DNA of 64,000 nt from Gymnopus androsaceus JB14. Lineage: Eukaryota; Basidiomycota; Agaricomycetes; Agaricales; Omphalotaceae. Shown here one piece after another: positions 61,568 to 64,000 of this stretch. The translations under genes were made by a program, and so were the position numbers. Each line of letters begins with the position of its first letter. Positions within the stretch are counted from its first letter, which is position 1. The stretch is taken from the NCBI GenBank assembly GCA_009733575.1, contig ML769411.1, forward strand, positions 184,555 through 248,554. Reading direction: 5' to 3'. Under the pieces are notes generated by a model, which saw only the letters and a program-made list of their open reading frames with translations, searched no databases and was not told the origin of the DNA.

Positions 61568-62296
61568 ATGGCCTTAACAATCACTAAAGACACATATCCA
61601 GAGCTTTCCCTGGACCCATGTGAAATAGACAAGTTCAACGCATCCGATCCAGAGACTCAGCAAATTCGCCTCACGCAGTGGAGGGTCAGTGCAGTGTTAG
61701 TAGTGTTTTTGAAGCCTTTTATTGATACAATCCAACAGGAATACAGGCCCTTTCTTAGCCATTTTCCTACTGAGACCCTTCCAGAGCACCTTCTATACAC
61801 TCGACGCGCACGCAAACGTGGTAAAAAGGGATTTCTAATCCACTTCGGCTGGGCCACAACCTGGAACCAAGTCTACGACTGTGCCGCAAAGCACTTTCCT
61901 GACGCAGTCTGCTACACTGTGCCGACTTACTCTGACGCTCAAACAGAACCAGAGTTACCAAACCCTATTCGAACATGCGTCAGCATTGTTCCTTTTCTGA
62001 GGGAAGCGTGTGGTCTGCCTTCTTTGGATATCCCACTTGCTTGGACGGGTCCTTCGGCGCAGACAGATCTACTCCCAGTGGTGGCTATTTCAACCAACTA
62101 TGATAAGGCTGAGCACCGAAATACATTACTGGCGCAGGAAGGCACTGCGAAGCTCAAGGAGTTGATTGGATTAGAAGGGCCCCCGAAATGGGCTGTTGAC
62201 TTGCAAAGTGGATTATTTCCCATCGTTCGACTAGTGCGTGTTCTTTTCTCTTATCCGATATCATTGTCACTGATATCGCTCATGTTGTTATAGTGA
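61568..62296 (+). CDS. Unrecognised protein, about 225 residues
   Basis: Starts MALTITKDTYPELSLDP and continues without breaks to about 62235. There a GTGCGTG donor and a TTATAG acceptor (about 62235-62293) give a Leu codon followed directly by a TGA stop. If the intron is not used, the ORF reads on to 62293. Notable segments are LVVFLKPFIDTIQQEYRPFL, ARKRGKKGFLIHFGWATTWN and KLKELIGLEGPPKWAVDLQ. No domain, signal peptide or membrane helix was recognised. Its coding bias looks real. It sits where the inverted duplication would have placed a Crinkler-like partner, but shows no similarity to it. Confidence 0.6.
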
Positions 62297-62370
62297 CTCG
62301 TCGGGTTCTACTTCGTCACAAAACCAGGATAATAATTCCTTGGAAGGTCGGATGATAGATCTTTCTCTGC

Positions 62371-63055
62371 AATGATATACCTACAACGTCCTAAACTTTT
62401 CAATCGAATCGCCGGAAGCCACTATCTTTGTCGCACCCCACACAACATCAACAGTGCTTTCTTTTTGTGTCGGGTCAAGAGTATGGGCCACACTCCCAAA
62501 GCTTCGTTATCTTTAGCAAAGTAATCAGGATCATTGATAGCATCGTCGAAAGGCACATATGTGTCTTGCACATTTGCACCCCCGACATTCAAAACTCGTC
62601 GAGAGATGAACCTTTTGGTTCTGGCCTTGCGTCGGGTCCATCACAAACTATACTCTATCGATCTCAGTCCTAGGCTTGTTCATTATCTGATGAAGTATTC
62701 GAAGATCTGATTCGTATACTTGGTCAGTAGAATCGTCTCCCAGTGTTGGCCGGCGCCGCAATTCAGTCTACTGTACTGACAAGCTACTACTAAAGCGCTA
62801 CACTCCCATTGAATGTGTTCTCATATGCCACCGGTAAGACCTTCCTTTTGGCGCTACTCTAGAACTGGTAGAAGATCTGAATATCCATGAAGGAGCCTAT
62901 TACCCTTAATTCTCCATATTAGTTTTCTCCGATCTCTACTGATTCACATTCAGGATTTTGCGAGGTTTTTTCCCATTCACTTTCAAGAAGCCGCCTCCAA
63001 CCCGTCTCCTTTGCCAGAAATGGACGTCGATGATGGGTTGTCACTGACGGTACTG
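62371..63055 (+). pseudogene. Fragment of the F-box gene plus its 3' flank, direct duplicate
   Basis: 62395-62720 matches 56495-56830 of the F-box gene: TTTTCAATCGAATCGCCGGA is shared, then AAGTAATCAGGATCATTGAT, then TGATGAAGTATTCGAAGA. It then jumps to sequence matching 58310-58690, including TCTACTGATTCACATTCAGG. The F-box start codon is absent, so this is a truncated pseudogene with a large internal deletion. Confidence 0.8.
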
Positions 63056-64000
63056 CGGAAATTATCGCAAACTGAGATTCTCCGTTGGCTATATTCGCGC
63101 AGCAACCCTGTCCGACGCCGTTGAACCGACGTCAGTATGTACGAACGTTGTTCAGGTTCTGCTTGTCAAGTTCGAGGTTCACAGAGGCCAGGAGTCACCC
63201 CACATCATCTCCCGAGCGTTGTTGGGCTGTGGTTATATGATACCATCGCTGTTCAACAGACCTTGTTGATGTACAGCACCTGTAAGTACTTACGGATCTG
63301 GAAGGATAACTGAGCTTTCGATCCTTCCATTTGTTGTTTCGTGACAAGTGTCAGCTCCAGAGGAATTTAACTGCTATCAGACGTATGATTCTGACTCTGA
63401 GCGGCGATGGGATAGCATGGGTGAGCCTATTGTTCGCGCCTATTGTTCGCGATGATCATTCTCAAGTTTCTATATTCATATTATTATGTACGCCCTGGTA
63501 CTACCCGCAAGGGGTATAGATTGTTTTCAAGCTGTATGCCGAGATTTTGGCGTGTAATTTTCCTAGTCTTTCCGATGAGGAACTTGATTGTATGGCTGCC
63601 TGAAGCTTGGGTGGGAAGAAAGGCATATTTTACTGCGCATGATGTATCCTTGGGGGATCGAGCTTGAGCTGAGCTCAAGGAGGCTACAGAACGCGCAGTA
63701 GTGTAGTGGAGGCCTCGGAGCGGGGAGAGGCTGTGATTCTTGGCAGCAATATATTTGGCGACGTAAACGCAGTCTTGAAAAAATCGAAGTTTTGAAGACC
63801 TTGAAGAGAAATTGAAGATGTATGATGGCCTACGACTACAGAAACCTTTGAATTTTCCATCCATTTGCTTCCAAGTCGCGACTTTAAGCTTGAAGCGCGG
63901 GGATTATTGCCAAAATGAATTTATATTACTGAACATAGCCACATTTGCTCACACCGCAACTGATTCCCACACAACCAACTTTCTTTCTGTTGCCGCCTTC
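63056..64000. other. Right end, no supported gene
   Basis: A minus-strand ORF of 126 codons (63864-63484) and a plus-strand ORF of 74 codons overlap here. Neither has recognisable motifs or splice structure, so no gene is called. Confidence 0.4.

Noticed and set aside
63484..63864. 126-codon minus-strand ORF
   Set aside because: No motif, no splice support and overlapping open frames on the other strand; left as unannotated.

Overview
The window looks like nuclear DNA of a mushroom-forming basidiomycete (Agaricomycetes). Genes are broken by many short introns of about 45-65 nt with GT..AG ends. Several protein types are familiar from Agaricomycetes: a Crinkler-like header, a NACHT-ankyrin NLR, F-box/LRR proteins, an HNH_2-type nuclease and TPR-CCCH proteins. 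No prokaryotic signals were seen. All assignments come from reading translations; no database search was run.

Layout. 1-2.5 kb holds a divergent pair: a partial Crinkler-like gene (-) and a gene of unknown function (+). 3.1-9.05 kb is a CAF120/SKG3-like PH-domain gene (-). 9.5-12.5 kb is a complete but inactivated pogo/Fot1-type DNA transposon with 25-bp inverted repeats and TA target duplications. 13.5-15.2 kb is a GCN4-like bZIP gene (-) with a long ORF directly upstream. 15.2-18.5 kb is gene-poor. 18.5-23.3 kb is a large Ser-rich protein with an AhpC/TSA-type thioredoxin-fold domain (+). 23.6-25.0 kb is an HNH nuclease pseudogene. 25.1-28.7 kb is an NCS1 permease (-) divergent from an ASCH-domain protein (+). 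29.1-30.3 kb is an F-box gene. 31.1-36.3 kb is an NLR with about 29 ankyrin repeats, whose NACHT region is interrupted by a dimeric tRNA-derived SINE. 36.9-40.3 kb is a divergent pair of paralogous TPR-CCCH genes. 40.6-42.9 kb is a glycosyltransferase resembling the front half of L-arabinokinase (-). 43.6-45.3 kb is a probable tail-anchored protein (+). 45.8-51.6 kb is a paladin-like triple PTP-like phosphatase (-). 51.9-53.8 kb is ERG4 (-), and 54.0-55.9 kb is mitochondrial phosphatidylserine decarboxylase (-). 56.4-64 kb is a degenerate, duplication-rich end.

The strongest structural result is that the left end (unknown-function gene, convergent intergenic DNA and tail of the CAF120-like gene, about 1.0-3.4 kb) reappears inverted and decayed at about 58.7-61.5 kb. 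A separate direct duplication copies parts of 56.5-58.7 kb to 62.4-63.05 kb. The conserved housekeeping block (paladin, ERG4, PSD) lies next to fast-evolving material (NLR, SINE, F-box and Crinkler-like genes).

Several otherwise sensible genes show single-frame breaks in microsatellites or low-complexity DNA. I cannot tell sequencing error from true decay. Exon joins are hand-derived and are stated only where reading frame and splice sites agreed.
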